Shown piece after piece: positions 17,759 to 27,145 of a stretch of DNA of 52,943 bases. The notes under the pieces are model-generated. The model did no database searches. It was given only the letters and a program-made list of their open reading frames with translations, and was not told the origin of the DNA. The DNA comes from Thiotrichales bacterium. GTDB taxonomy: Bacteria; Pseudomonadota; Gammaproteobacteria; Francisellales; CACEW01. The position numbers were made by a program, and so were the translations under genes. The stretch spans positions 1 to 52,943 of the forward strand of contig CANJUQ010000012.1 of the NCBI GenBank assembly GCA_947478175.1, read 5' to 3'. The first letter of the stretch is position 1, and each line of letters opens with the position of its first letter.

Positions 17759-18883
17759 ATGACGGAAAGAATTAAAAGAGATTTTAAAGACTCTAGGAAA
17801 AATCTTAAGAAAGAAGCTGAAGCTGAGTCTTGGGACTCACGAGATCCTAGGGCCAAAAACCCCAGAGACCCCAAAGATTCCCGCGAAAGCTTTCAGGCTC
17901 GAAAACGCCCCCTAGAAAGAGCACAAGAAAGAATCAGAACTCGTCCTATTTCGACGGCACGGGCGGCTGCACAAGAGCGTCAAAAAGGCCCACTTGCGCC
18001 GATCAAGACTGAAAGATTACAAAAATTATTGGCAGAATATGGGCTTGGGTCACGTCGTGAAATCGAAGGCTGGATTGAAGCAGGGCGTTTAAGTGTTAAT
18101 AAAAAACAGGCCCAATTAGGTGATAAAGCGTCTATCAAAGATTTCATAGAGTTAGATAATCAGCCCTTAAAATTATTTGCCCGAGTGAGTGAGACTCCCA
18201 GGGTTATTCTGTATCACAAGCCTGAAGGTGAAGTGTGTTCGAGATATTCGACAGAAGAAGCGCCTAGTGTTTTTTTAAATTTACCTAAATTAAAAACTTC
18301 TCGTTGGGTCATGGTTGGGAGATTAGACATTGGGACGGCAGGGTTATTGTTATTCACGACGTCTGGAGAATTAGCCAATCGTTTGATGCATCCCAGTAGT
18401 AATATCGAAAGAGAGTACGCCTGTCGTATTTTTGGTGAATTAACCCCAGAACAAATCAAAGCCATGAAAGAAGGCGTTGAGCACGAAGGCGAAAAGCTGA
18501 AATTTGAGACGATTAGACTGCAGGGTGGGGAAGGTCGAAATCATTGGTATCACGTGATTATTAAAACAGGAAAAAACCGCGAAGTCAGAAGGGTGTTTGA
18601 AACTCAAGAAGTGGTTGTTTCAAGATTGATTCGGGTGAGATTTGGCGATTTGGGATTACCACCGCGTTTAAAGAAAGGGGATTATCTTGAATTGGATGCA
18701 GAGCAAGATTTGAAATTTTTAGGGAAGCCTGAGAAAGACCTAGTAGAAAAAGAATCAGAGAAAAAATCAGAGAGAAAATCACAAAGAGCGCCAGCAAGAA
18801 AAATAGAAGTAAAACCTGAGAAAAACTCAAAGAAAAAATTTGGCTTGAATGTCAAATTTGGTAGGGCGAAAGAATCAGAGTGA
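17759..18883 (+). CDS. rluB: 23S rRNA pseudouridine synthase (RluB type)
   Basis: Forms pseudouridine in helix 89 of 23S rRNA near the peptidyl transferase centre. Of 374 residues, about 1-80 are a charged, Arg/Lys-rich extension. An S4 RNA-binding domain follows (RLQKLLAEYGLGSRREIEGWIEAGRLSVNKK), then the RsuA/RluB catalytic domain with the Asp-containing motif VGRLDIGTAGLLLFTTSGELANRLMHP and the signature KTGKNREVRRVFE. A second Lys/Glu-rich tail ends the protein. RluB rather than RsuA, RluE or RluF is inferred from the S4 domain and charged tails. Confidence 0.85.
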   Translation: MTERIKRDFKDSRKNLKKEAEAESWDSRDPRAKNPRDPKDSRESFQARKRPLERAQERIRTRPISTARAAAQERQKGPLAPIKTERLQKLLAEYGLGSRREIEGWIEAGRLSVNKKQAQLGDKASIKDFIELDNQPLKLFARVSETPRVILYHKPEGEVCSRYSTEEAPSVFLNLPKLKTSRWVMVGRLDIGTAGLLLFTTSGELANRLMHPSSNIEREYACRIFGELTPEQIKAMKEGVEHEGEKLKFETIRLQGGEGRNHWYHVIIKTGKNREVRRVFETQEVVVSRLIRVRFGDLGLPPRLKKGDYLELDAEQDLKFLGKPEKDLVEKESEKKSERKSQRAPARKIEVKPEKNSKKKFGLNVKFGRAKESE

Positions 18884-18888
18884 TATTG

Positions 18889-19857
18889 TCAAGAGATTCT
18901 ATTAGCCGCCAATTCACATAGCGCCCGTAAGGGTTTTAAAGATTCATTTTGTGGAAGAAAATTTAAAGCCTCTTGGGCTTTCTGGGATTCTATTTTGGCT
19001 CTAGCTCTTGAGAGTTCTAGGGCTTGGGTTTGTTTTAAGATCGCAAGAATATTATCTAAGTTATCTCTTGAGCCTGTTTTAATGGCTGTTTGAATGAGTT
19101 TTTTCTGAACAGCTGAGCCGTTTTGCATAGCAAGAATTAACGGCAAAGTCGTTTTTCCCTCTGTTAAGTCATCCCCCATACTTTTGCCAGAGCTTTCAGG
19201 ATCTGACTCATAATCGATGACATCGTCGATAATTTGAAAGGCTGTGCCTAGATGCTTGCCATAGTTAATTAAGGATTGAGTTATTAGAAGATTTGATTGG
19301 GCTAATACAGCTGGGACGTGACAGGCAGCTTCAAAGAGTTTGGCCGTCTTGGCATAAATAACTTCAAAGTAAATATTTTCTGTGATGTCTGGATTGTGAC
19401 AATTTTGAAGCTGATGAACTTCACCTTCTGCAATTTTATTACTGGCCTGAGCTAAGACTTGCATGACTTCTAGATTATTAAGTTCACACATCAGCTCGAA
19501 AGCACGGGAATATAAAAAATCACCGGTTAATACACTGGCCGCATTTCCAAAAGTAATATTGGCGCAAGGTTTTCCACGTCTGAGCGCTGATTCATCGACG
19601 ACATCGTCATGTAATAACGTTGCTGTATGAATTAACTCAATGATATTGGCCGTTAAAATTGTAGTTTTATTAGATAGTCCTAAGGTTTTTGCTGTCAGTA
19701 AAACTAAAAGAGGCCGAATTCTTTTGCCGCCTGAGCTAATCAAATGATTACCAATTTCTTTAATCAGAGAAACTTCACTGTTAAGCGCTTCTTGAAGGCC
19801 TTGGTTAACTAGAGTTAATTCCGATTCAACGGTATTGAGAATGCTTTGGAAATCCAT
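18889..19857 (-). CDS. ispB: Octaprenyl (polyprenyl) diphosphate synthase
   Basis: Trans-prenyltransferase that builds the isoprenoid side chain of ubiquinone from FPP and IPP. The 322-residue protein carries both aspartate-rich Mg-binding motifs: LLHDDVVDES (D84, D85, D88) and QIIDDVIDYESD near 212, plus GGKRIRPLL for IPP binding and the conserved GKTTLPLILA. It is divergent from rplU, as in many gammaproteobacteria where ispB is adjacent to rplU-rpmA. The two promoters share the 170-bp gap. Confidence 0.94.
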   Translation of the reverse strand: MDFQSILNTVESELTLVNQGLQEALNSEVSLIKEIGNHLISSGGKRIRPLLVLLTAKTLGLSNKTTILTANIIELIHTATLLHDDVVDESALRRGKPCANITFGNAASVLTGDFLYSRAFELMCELNNLEVMQVLAQASNKIAEGEVHQLQNCHNPDITENIYFEVIYAKTAKLFEAACHVPAVLAQSNLLITQSLINYGKHLGTAFQIIDDVIDYESDPESSGKSMGDDLTEGKTTLPLILAMQNGSAVQKKLIQTAIKTGSRDNLDNILAILKQTQALELSRARAKIESQKAQEALNFLPQNESLKPLRALCELAANRIS

Positions 19858-19961
19858 GAAAAACTGAGGTGATTGAGAAAGCGGGGCATCGTAGAGATTA
19901 GGGGGCGGGTCGTCAACGCTAGATGAGGCACGGCATGCTGAAATTAAGTTGCAAAAAGGTC

Positions 19962-19998
19962 TTGTTTCATTGGGGGTGATCCTTTAAGATGCCGCGCA
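19962..19998 (+). promoter_or_regulatory. rplU-rpmA promoter
   Basis: TTGTTT (19962-19967), 17-bp spacer, TAAGAT (19985-19990), then GCCGCGC. It is a well-spaced sigma-70 promoter with a GC-rich discriminator, suiting growth-rate control of a ribosomal protein operon. Confidence 0.65.
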
Positions 19999-20028
19999 AT
20001 TTTTTGGTTAGAAAGTTTGGAGTTACAC

Positions 20029-20337
20029 ATGTTCGCAGTGATTGAAACTGGCGGGAAACAATACAAAGTTAAGACCGGTGAAGTTATCAAGGTCGAAAAA
20101 TTAGAGCTAGGTATTGGCACTGTTCATACGTTTGATAAAGTTTTATTGGTTTCTGAAGGTGACAACACAACGATTGGTTCGCCTTTCGTTGAGGGTAAAA
20201 AAGTCATGGCAGAAGTCATTGCTCAAGCCAGAGATAAAAAAGTCAAAATTATTAAATTCCGTCGTCGTAAGCATCACATGAAGCATCAAGGTCATCGTCA
20301 GTATTACACAGCGCTGAAAATCACTGGAATTCAATAA
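20029..20337 (+). CDS. rplU: 50S ribosomal protein L21
   Basis: Large-subunit protein of 102 residues. ATG at 20029 gives [20 protein letters not shown], the canonical L21 N-terminus, with TTGGAG upstream acting as ribosome binding site; an in-frame TTG at 20017 overlaps that site and is not needed. The C-terminal [22 protein letters not shown] is the L21 signature. It is first gene of rplU-rpmA. Confidence 0.97.
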   Translation: MFAVIETGGKQYKVKTGEVIKVEKLELGIGTVHTFDKVLLVSEGDNTTIGSPFVEGKKVMAEVIAQARDKKVKIIKFRRRKHHMKHQGHRQYYTALKITGIQ

Positions 20338-20399
20338 ATCTTAAAATAATTAAATATTAAATTTAATAATTGGATTTAATTTAAGGGAGTTAGAAGAAA

Positions 20400-20687
20400 A
20401 TGGCACAGAAGAAAGCCGGTGGTAGTAGCCGTAACGGTCGTGATTCAGAAGCAAAACGACTAGGTGTGAAACGCTTTGGTGGTCAATTTGTGGAAGGCGG
20501 TACCATTATTCTCCGTCAACGTGGAACGCGTTGGCATGCTGGTAACCAAGTGGGTTTAGGCCGTGATCATACGTTGTATGCTATGGCGCCAGGCTTGGTT
20601 CAGTTTCAGCAACGGGGTGATAAAAATCGCGTTTACGTGAATATTGTCTCTGTCGAGCAAGAAGTTCAACAGGAAGTTCAAGCTTAA
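20400..20687 (+). CDS. rpmA: 50S ribosomal protein L27
   Basis: Large-subunit protein of 95 residues whose N-terminus reaches the peptidyl transferase centre. It begins [20 protein letters not shown], followed by [26 protein letters not shown], as in E. coli. There is no cleavable N-terminal leader of the Firmicutes type. A short Gln/Glu/Val-rich tail (EVQQEVQA) extends beyond the usual end. Confidence 0.97.
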   Translation: MAQKKAGGSSRNGRDSEAKRLGVKRFGGQFVEGGTIILRQRGTRWHAGNQVGLGRDHTLYAMAPGLVQFQQRGDKNRVYVNIVSVEQEVQQEVQA

Positions 20688-20694
20688 GTTTTGA

Positions 20695-21877
<1,183 letters not shown>

Positions 21878-21897
<20 letters not shown>

Positions 21898-22669
21898 TTT
21901 TTATAATTAATAAAATAATCATTACGCTGACCATACAAATAAAAACAGGTCGAATGAGTCGTGTCCCACGGTGTAAAACTAACAAGCTGCCAATGATGGC
22001 GCCGATTGTTTGACCGATCCCCATGAAAAACCCTAGTTCATAGTCCACATGTTGTGCCCAGATAAACCAGGCTAGCGCGGCCAGATTGCTAGAGAAATTA
22101 AAAATTTTGGCATGCATCGTCGCATTTTTTAAATCTAAGCCTAAAAAAATCATGATTAAAACAGCCCAGAGAGACCCTGTTCCGGGCCCGAAAAAACCGT
22201 CATAAAAACCTAGGCCAATCCCAAATAGCATTAGAAAAAAATATTTATTAATCAGCGCTGCGCGTTCACCTTGTAGATATTTTTGGGGAGCAGCCAAGAT
22301 ATAAATCAAGGCCAAAAGTAATAACCAGGGAATGATTTTTTTCAAAAAATCGCCGGATAAAACAAGAATACAAAGCGTTCCAATGCTGGCGCCTATAAAC
22401 GTCATCAAGATGCCAAAGAGTAATTCTAAATCTGAAGAGCGGACTTGGCCGGTTTTATAAAAACGATAAGCCGCGGTTCCTGAGCCAAAGCAAGCTTGAA
22501 ATTTATTAGTGCCTAAAGCCATTTGAGGTGAAAAGCCCAGCATTAATAAAGTGGGGAGGATGATTAAACCACCGCCACCTGCAATGGTGTCTATCAGGCC
22601 GGCAATAAAAGCAGCGAGCGTGGCAGCAGTTATGCTAAATAGAGAAAGGTGTGGAATTATTGGAAGCAT
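21878..22669 (-). CDS. TSUP-family membrane permease (TauE/SafE, DUF81)
   Basis: Inner-membrane permease of 263 residues, about eight hydrophobic helices. The family motifs are clear: IAGLIDTIAGGGGLIILPTLL near the N-terminus, GTNKFQACFGSGTAAYRFYKTG, and the mid-protein GFYDGFFGPGTGSLW. Members export or import sulfite, sulfoacetate or other organosulfur anions; the substrate here is unknown. It resembles E. coli YfcA in the repeated GGGG/GPGTG pattern. Confidence 0.88.
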
Positions 22670-22685
22670 GTTTATGAAGAGGGCC

Positions 22686-22943
22686 TTAATGCAAGATTTC
22701 TTTTTTGAGTTCTAATAATTTTTTAAACGAAAGTCCTGTGACTTCTTGAATAAGCAATTCGCTTTGTAATTGATCTTCCCATGTCATAACGTTTTCCTTC
22801 TCTTGGGGTAAATGCTGTTTGATTGCTTTAATTAGACCATCTTCTTCTGAAAATGCGGATTTCTCAAAAATACCAAACAATGCTTGATGAGAAAGTTTAT
22901 TTAGAAAAGCTGCTGGCGATTTAAAAAGAATTTTCTGTATCAA
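22686..22943 (-). CDS. Small hypothetical protein
   Basis: An 85-residue open frame starting at TTG, with no family I recognise. It is predicted largely helical with charged stretches (EKSAFSEEDGLIKAIKQHLPQEKENVMTWEDQLQSELL) and no membrane segment or signal. It lies 16 bp after the TSUP start, on the same strand, and is divergent from the 23016 gene. If only ATG were used, the product would begin MTWEDQLQSE and be about 35 residues, so this may be a decayed remnant. Confidence 0.4.
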   Translation of the reverse strand: MIQKILFKSPAAFLNKLSHQALFGIFEKSAFSEEDGLIKAIKQHLPQEKENVMTWEDQLQSELLIQEVTGLSFKKLLELKKEILH

Positions 22944-23015
22944 TCAATCTGGGATAGCGTCAGACTCACTATCAATTCATTTTAAATGCACTTTGACACT
23001 ATAAGGAAATCTTTA

Positions 23016-23957
23016 ATGAGTAGTTTTAACGCTGTCAGTTACCCTAAAGAAGATGATCTCATTCGATTACGTCATGAAAAGCTTGACACCAAAATTTGGT
23101 ATCAACCAAATGGGGATAGCAGTCCAGAAGAGTTCTCAACAAGCCCAGATATTTTTGTTAATTTAAATCGCGATAATAATGGCCCATACAGAGTCTGCCG
23201 ACAGCTTAATATTGGCATAGATATTGATCCCGCCAGCTATTCAATAGAAACATTTTTATCAGATTTTATAACTGGGACTTTAGATAAAACCAAAAAATGT
23301 CAATATCATGGAGATGCAAAAACAGGGCTGAATGCTAGTGAAGATCTCTTGGTACTACTGGGGATATTAGGTCCCTCTCAATCTTTCAATGTTAAGGGAG
23401 TGGAGTACGCTTACCACTCCATCGGAGTAGCGGCCAATCCAAGGTATGCCCCCGCTGCCTCGAGTAAAAAAGCTAGCCATTTTCAGATTAAATTTCGGGG
23501 TGTATTTGCAAAACCCCCTTATGAAAACCTTCGTCTCAATATCCATTTAGTGGCTAGCGAAGGTTCAGGGCTTGGAAAGGATCACGTGCTCAAAAAATTG
23601 TCCGCGGGTATTGCAATGTTTTGTCACGAGCTTAGCTTGGCCGGAAAAACCCCTCTTTCTGAAATGCATTTATTGAAATCATTCAACGTAACGCTGGATA
23701 ATTTTCGTGAAAATGGTTTTCATATCTGGGGTGAGCGGGGCAAAGAAGTTTATTTTAGATACAAAGAATCCATGCTTTATACAAAAAAAGATTCATCTTT
23801 ATTAGAAAAATTTTTCGAGGTGGCCTTCCGGCAAAAAAGCATTCTAAAAAAAGACGCGCTTATTATTAAGCCAATAATAGAAAGTGTGGCCGAAAGGAAC
23901 GAACGTAAAAAGCATGAAAAACTAAACTCAGATAGAGACGGCCCTTTTTTTAAATAG
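23016..23957 (+). CDS. Hypothetical protein, possible accessory factor
   Basis: A soluble 313-residue protein of no family known to me. ATG 23016 is preceded by AAGGA eight bases upstream, better than the ATG at 22986. It begins MSSFNAVSYPKEDDLIRLRH and contains a central stretch with alternating polar and hydrophobic residues (HFQIKFRGVFAKPPYENLRLNIHLVASEG) and a charged C-terminus (VAERNERKKHEKLNSDRDG). No transmembrane segment, signal peptide or recognisable catalytic motif is visible. It lies next to a transposase remnant, in an accessory pocket between obgE and aceE. Confidence 0.65.
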   Translation: MSSFNAVSYPKEDDLIRLRHEKLDTKIWYQPNGDSSPEEFSTSPDIFVNLNRDNNGPYRVCRQLNIGIDIDPASYSIETFLSDFITGTLDKTKKCQYHGDAKTGLNASEDLLVLLGILGPSQSFNVKGVEYAYHSIGVAANPRYAPAASSKKASHFQIKFRGVFAKPPYENLRLNIHLVASEGSGLGKDHVLKKLSAGIAMFCHELSLAGKTPLSEMHLLKSFNVTLDNFRENGFHIWGERGKEVYFRYKESMLYTKKDSSLLEKFFEVAFRQKSILKKDALIIKPIIESVAERNERKKHEKLNSDRDGPFFK

Positions 23958-24052
23958 AGGTGACTAGAGAATTTGTGTTTCTTAAGATGCGGTTACCCTG
24001 ATATCAATCGGTGTTTAGAAAAAATTATTTTGTAAAAATTTGATTAAACTAG

Positions 24053-24256
24053 CGCCCGATTTTTAATCTGAAAAAGTTTTTTAAAACATGTTTAATCTCA
24101 AAATTATTCCCTTGGTGGACTATTGCAAGAATGGGCGGTTGGAAAGGATATGCTTCTGAACGTCCTCCTGGCCCCATAACTATGATAAGAGGCCAGAGGG
24201 AATTCGCTTCAATTTTTAATGGTTGGTGCTTAGCAAAAGATCTTTGCACACCTTAA
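24053..24256 (+). pseudogene. IS4-family transposase C-terminal remnant
   Basis: The frame reading CGC at 24053 encodes FPWWTIARMGGWKGYASERP then PGPITMIRGQREF and ends at TAA 24254-24256. The string IARxGGWKGY-x-S-x-RPPGPITMxRG is characteristic of the C-terminus of IS4/Tn5-like DDE transposases. The catalytic DDE core is absent: an in-frame TAG at 24050-24052 ends the readable part, with no start codon. It is therefore a fossil, not an active element. A 19-mer at 23982-24000 just upstream recurs at 369-387 and may mark an old insertion end. Confidence 0.7.
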
Positions 24257-24382
24257 CCAATATTGGAGAGGGGAATTCAAGCAAGACCAGCCTTGCCGAC
24301 CTTAAGTCCGTGCCATTGAACTGTTAGATCGGATGTGTTTTGATTTCCCCCCTCCCCCCAAGATTTTCATAGCAGACCTGTA

Positions 24383-24397
24383 TATACTGCCGCCCTT
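24383..24397 (+). promoter_or_regulatory. -10 and GC-rich discriminator before aceE
   Basis: TATACT (24383-24388), with TG two bases upstream, is followed by GCCGCCC. It lies 43 bp before the aceE start. No good -35 is visible; no pdhR regulator gene accompanies the cluster. Confidence 0.45.
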
Positions 24398-24430
24398 GTT
24401 TTTTTGACCCCCATTATCCTTGGAGAACCC

Positions 24431-27130
24431 ATGGCGACAATGCTTTCCAATAATTTATCCCCTCAAGATATCGACCCTGAAGAAACCCAAGAGTGGCTTT
24501 TGTCCCTCAAAGAAGTCATTGAAAAAGACGGTCTTGACCGGGCTTTGTTTTTACTGGCGCAGTTAAATAATCAAACAGGAAGTTCTTTAGGTTCACTCTC
24601 GACGCCTTATTTAAATACGATTCCAATTTCTCAACAGCCCGCTTATCCCGGCGATTTAGCCATAGAGAGAAAAATTGAAGCACTAGTCCGTTGGAATGCA
24701 GCTATTACGGTTGCTGGAGCGAATTACAAAGAAAGTACTTTGGGTGGGCATATCGGAAGTTTTGCTTCCAGTTGTTCCGCGTATGAAGTCGGTCAGAACC
24801 ATTTTTTCCATGGCAAGTCAGACGACCATGGTGGGGATTGTTTATATATCCAAGGCCATGTAGCGCCTGGTATTTACTCAAGGGCTTATCTTGAAGGCCG
24901 GATTACAGAAGAACAAATGGAAAACTTCCGTCAAGAATCTACTGGGAAGGGTCTTTCTTCTTATCCCCATCCTTGGCTTCAACCCAACTTCTGGCAGTTT
25001 CCGACAGTGTCCATGGGCATTGGTCCTTTGGCAGCGATCTATCAAGCCAGATTTATGAAATATCTCGAAGCTAGAAATTTAGCTAAGACTTCTAATCGAA
25101 AAGTGTGGGCGTTTTGCGGCGATGGTGAAATGGATGAACCTGAGTCAATGGGCGGAATTACCCGCGCTGGGCGAGAGAAATTAGATAATTTGATTTTTGT
25201 AATCAACTGCAATTTGCAGCGCTTAGATGGCCTAGTTAATGGCAATGGAAAAATCATCCAAGAATTTGAGTCTTCTTTTAGAGGCGCTGGTTGGAATGTA
25301 ATTAAACTTATTTGGGGATCTGACTGGGAAAGTTTGATTGCTGAAGATAGTACGGGTGAACTATTAAAAAGATTGACGGATCTATGTGACGGCGATTTCC
25401 AGACGTACCGTTCGAGAGGCGGTGCTTACACGAGAGAAAATTTATTCAATACAGAATCGCTTAAAGCTATGGTTTCTGATCTGACAGATGATCAGCTCCA
25501 TAATTTAAATCGAGGTGGGCATGATCCTGAAAAAATCTATGCGGCTTATCATGCAGCCGTGAATCATACTGGCCAGCCGACGGTGATTTTAATTAAAACA
25601 GTCAAAGGCTATGGCATGGGCGCTTCGGGAGATTCGCGAAACATTGCGCATAATCAGAAGAAAATAAAAGAAGAAGATTTAAAACATTTTAGAGATTTTT
25701 TTAGTATCCCAGCCTCAGATGAAAAATTGCTCAAATTTGAAAGAATCCAGCCAGATCAAAATTCACCAGAATTAAAATATTTAAAAGCCCAAAGAGAAAA
25801 ATTAGGGGGATATTTACCAGCCCGATTTGATAATAAAAAATCTTTGAAAATTCCCCACTATCGAGATTTTGCAGGAAGATTGCTCGCAGGGACGCCTGAA
25901 GGTCGTGAGATGTCAACGACAACGGCGTTTGTGCAAATTTTGACAGCGCTTTGTAAAGATCAAGCATTGGGCCAGCACATTGTTCCCATTACGCCAGATG
26001 AATCTAGGACTTTTGGGATGGAAGGTTTATTTAGACAGTTGGGGATTTATAACCCGATGGGTCAAAAATATGAGCCTGAAGATCGTGGTGAAGTCATGTA
26101 TTACAGAGAAGCTCAAGATGGACAAATCTTGCAAGAGGGCATTAACGAAGCGGGCGCTATTTGTTCTTGGACAGCCGCAGCAACGTCTTATAGCGTTCAC
26201 GATGTTCCTATGATTCCGTTTTATATTTATTACTCCATGTTTGGATTCCAGAGGGTCGCTGATTTTTGTTGGATGGCTGCGGATATGAGAGCCAAAGGAT
26301 TTTTACTCGGTGCAACGGCGGGTAGAACAACGTTGAATGGCGAAGGATTGCAGCATGAAGATGGACATTCTCATGTCATGGCGGGATTAGTCCCAAACTG
26401 TTTATCTTATGATCCGACTTATTCTTATGAAGTCGCCGTGATTATTTGGGAAGGCATGCGCCGCATGTATCAAAACCATGAAGATATTTATTATTACATT
26501 ACTTTAATGAACGAAAATTATTCTCAAAGACCTATGCCAGAAGGTGCAAGAGCTGAAGAAGTCGAGCAGGGAATTTTAAAAGGCCTGTATTTATTACAAG
26601 CTGGGGATTCACCTAAAGATAAAAAAGATAAAAAACTCAAAGTTCAATTATTAGGTTCAGGAACAATCTTAAAAGAAGTTGAAGCCGCGGCTGAGATTTT
26701 ATTCAAAGACTATGGCGTCAGTGCCGATGTTTGGAGTGTGACGTCTTCTAATGAACTTTATAGAGAGGGCTTAGACATTGTTAGACATAATCGTTTGAAC
26801 CCAGAAGCGAAGCCTCTGATTTCTTATCTAGAAAGCTGTTTAAACAAAACAGAGGGTCCGATTATTATTTCGACGGACTATGTAAAACTTTACAGTGAGC
26901 AGCTCAGACAATTTATGCCGCGTCGTTATGAAGTCTTAGGGACAGACGGTTTTGGTCGAAGTGATACAAGACCTGCATTGAGAAAACATTTTGAAGTCGA
27001 TCGTTACTATGTTGTTTATACAGCTTTGAAAGCATTGTCTGACGAAGGTGTGATAGAAATTAAAGTATTAAAAGCAGCGATGAAAAAATTAAATATTGAC
27101 GCTGCGAAAATTAACCCATTTAAAGCTTGA
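24431..27130 (+). CDS. aceE: Pyruvate dehydrogenase E1 component, homodimeric type
   Basis: Thiamine-diphosphate enzyme that decarboxylates pyruvate and acetylates the lipoyl group of E2. ATG 24431 with GGAGA upstream gives 899 residues; the conserved start DIDPEETQEWLLSLKEVIEKDG matches gammaproteobacterial AceE. The ThDP-binding motif appears as GDGEMDEPESMGG ... NLIFVINCNLQRLDGLVNGNGK, and the C-terminal region has TAGRTTLNGEGLQHEDGHSH. It is the single-chain proteobacterial type. aceF follows 15 bp downstream. Confidence 0.97.
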   Translation: MATMLSNNLSPQDIDPEETQEWLLSLKEVIEKDGLDRALFLLAQLNNQTGSSLGSLSTPYLNTIPISQQPAYPGDLAIERKIEALVRWNAAITVAGANYKESTLGGHIGSFASSCSAYEVGQNHFFHGKSDDHGGDCLYIQGHVAPGIYSRAYLEGRITEEQMENFRQESTGKGLSSYPHPWLQPNFWQFPTVSMGIGPLAAIYQARFMKYLEARNLAKTSNRKVWAFCGDGEMDEPESMGGITRAGREKLDNLIFVINCNLQRLDGLVNGNGKIIQEFESSFRGAGWNVIKLIWGSDWESLIAEDSTGELLKRLTDLCDGDFQTYRSRGGAYTRENLFNTESLKAMVSDLTDDQLHNLNRGGHDPEKIYAAYHAAVNHTGQPTVILIKTVKGYGMGASGDSRNIAHNQKKIKEEDLKHFRDFFSIPASDEKLLKFERIQPDQNSPELKYLKAQREKLGGYLPARFDNKKSLKIPHYRDFAGRLLAGTPEGREMSTTTAFVQILTALCKDQALGQHIVPITPDESRTFGMEGLFRQLGIYNPMGQKYEPEDRGEVMYYREAQDGQILQEGINEAGAICSWTAAATSYSVHDVPMIPFYIYYSMFGFQRVADFCWMAADMRAKGFLLGATAGRTTLNGEGLQHEDGHSHVMAGLVPNCLSYDPTYSYEVAVIIWEGMRRMYQNHEDIYYYITLMNENYSQRPMPEGARAEEVEQGILKGLYLLQAGDSPKDKKDKKLKVQLLGSGTILKEVEAAAEILFKDYGVSADVWSVTSSNELYREGLDIVRHNRLNPEAKPLISYLESCLNKTEGPIIISTDYVKLYSEQLRQFMPRRYEVLGTDGFGRSDTRPALRKHFEVDRYYVVYTALKALSDEGVIEIKVLKAAMKKLNIDAAKINPFKA

Positions 27131-27145
27131 TCGGAGGATATACCC

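Noticed and set aside
20338..20399. Regulatory leader between rplU and rpmA
   Set aside because: Only AT-rich sequence and an ordinary ribosome binding site are visible.
24257..24330. Tail TSLADLKSVPLNC in the leader of aceE as a second transposase trace
   Set aside because: Looks vaguely like conserved insertion-element flank sequence, but too short and without a recognisable motif to assign.
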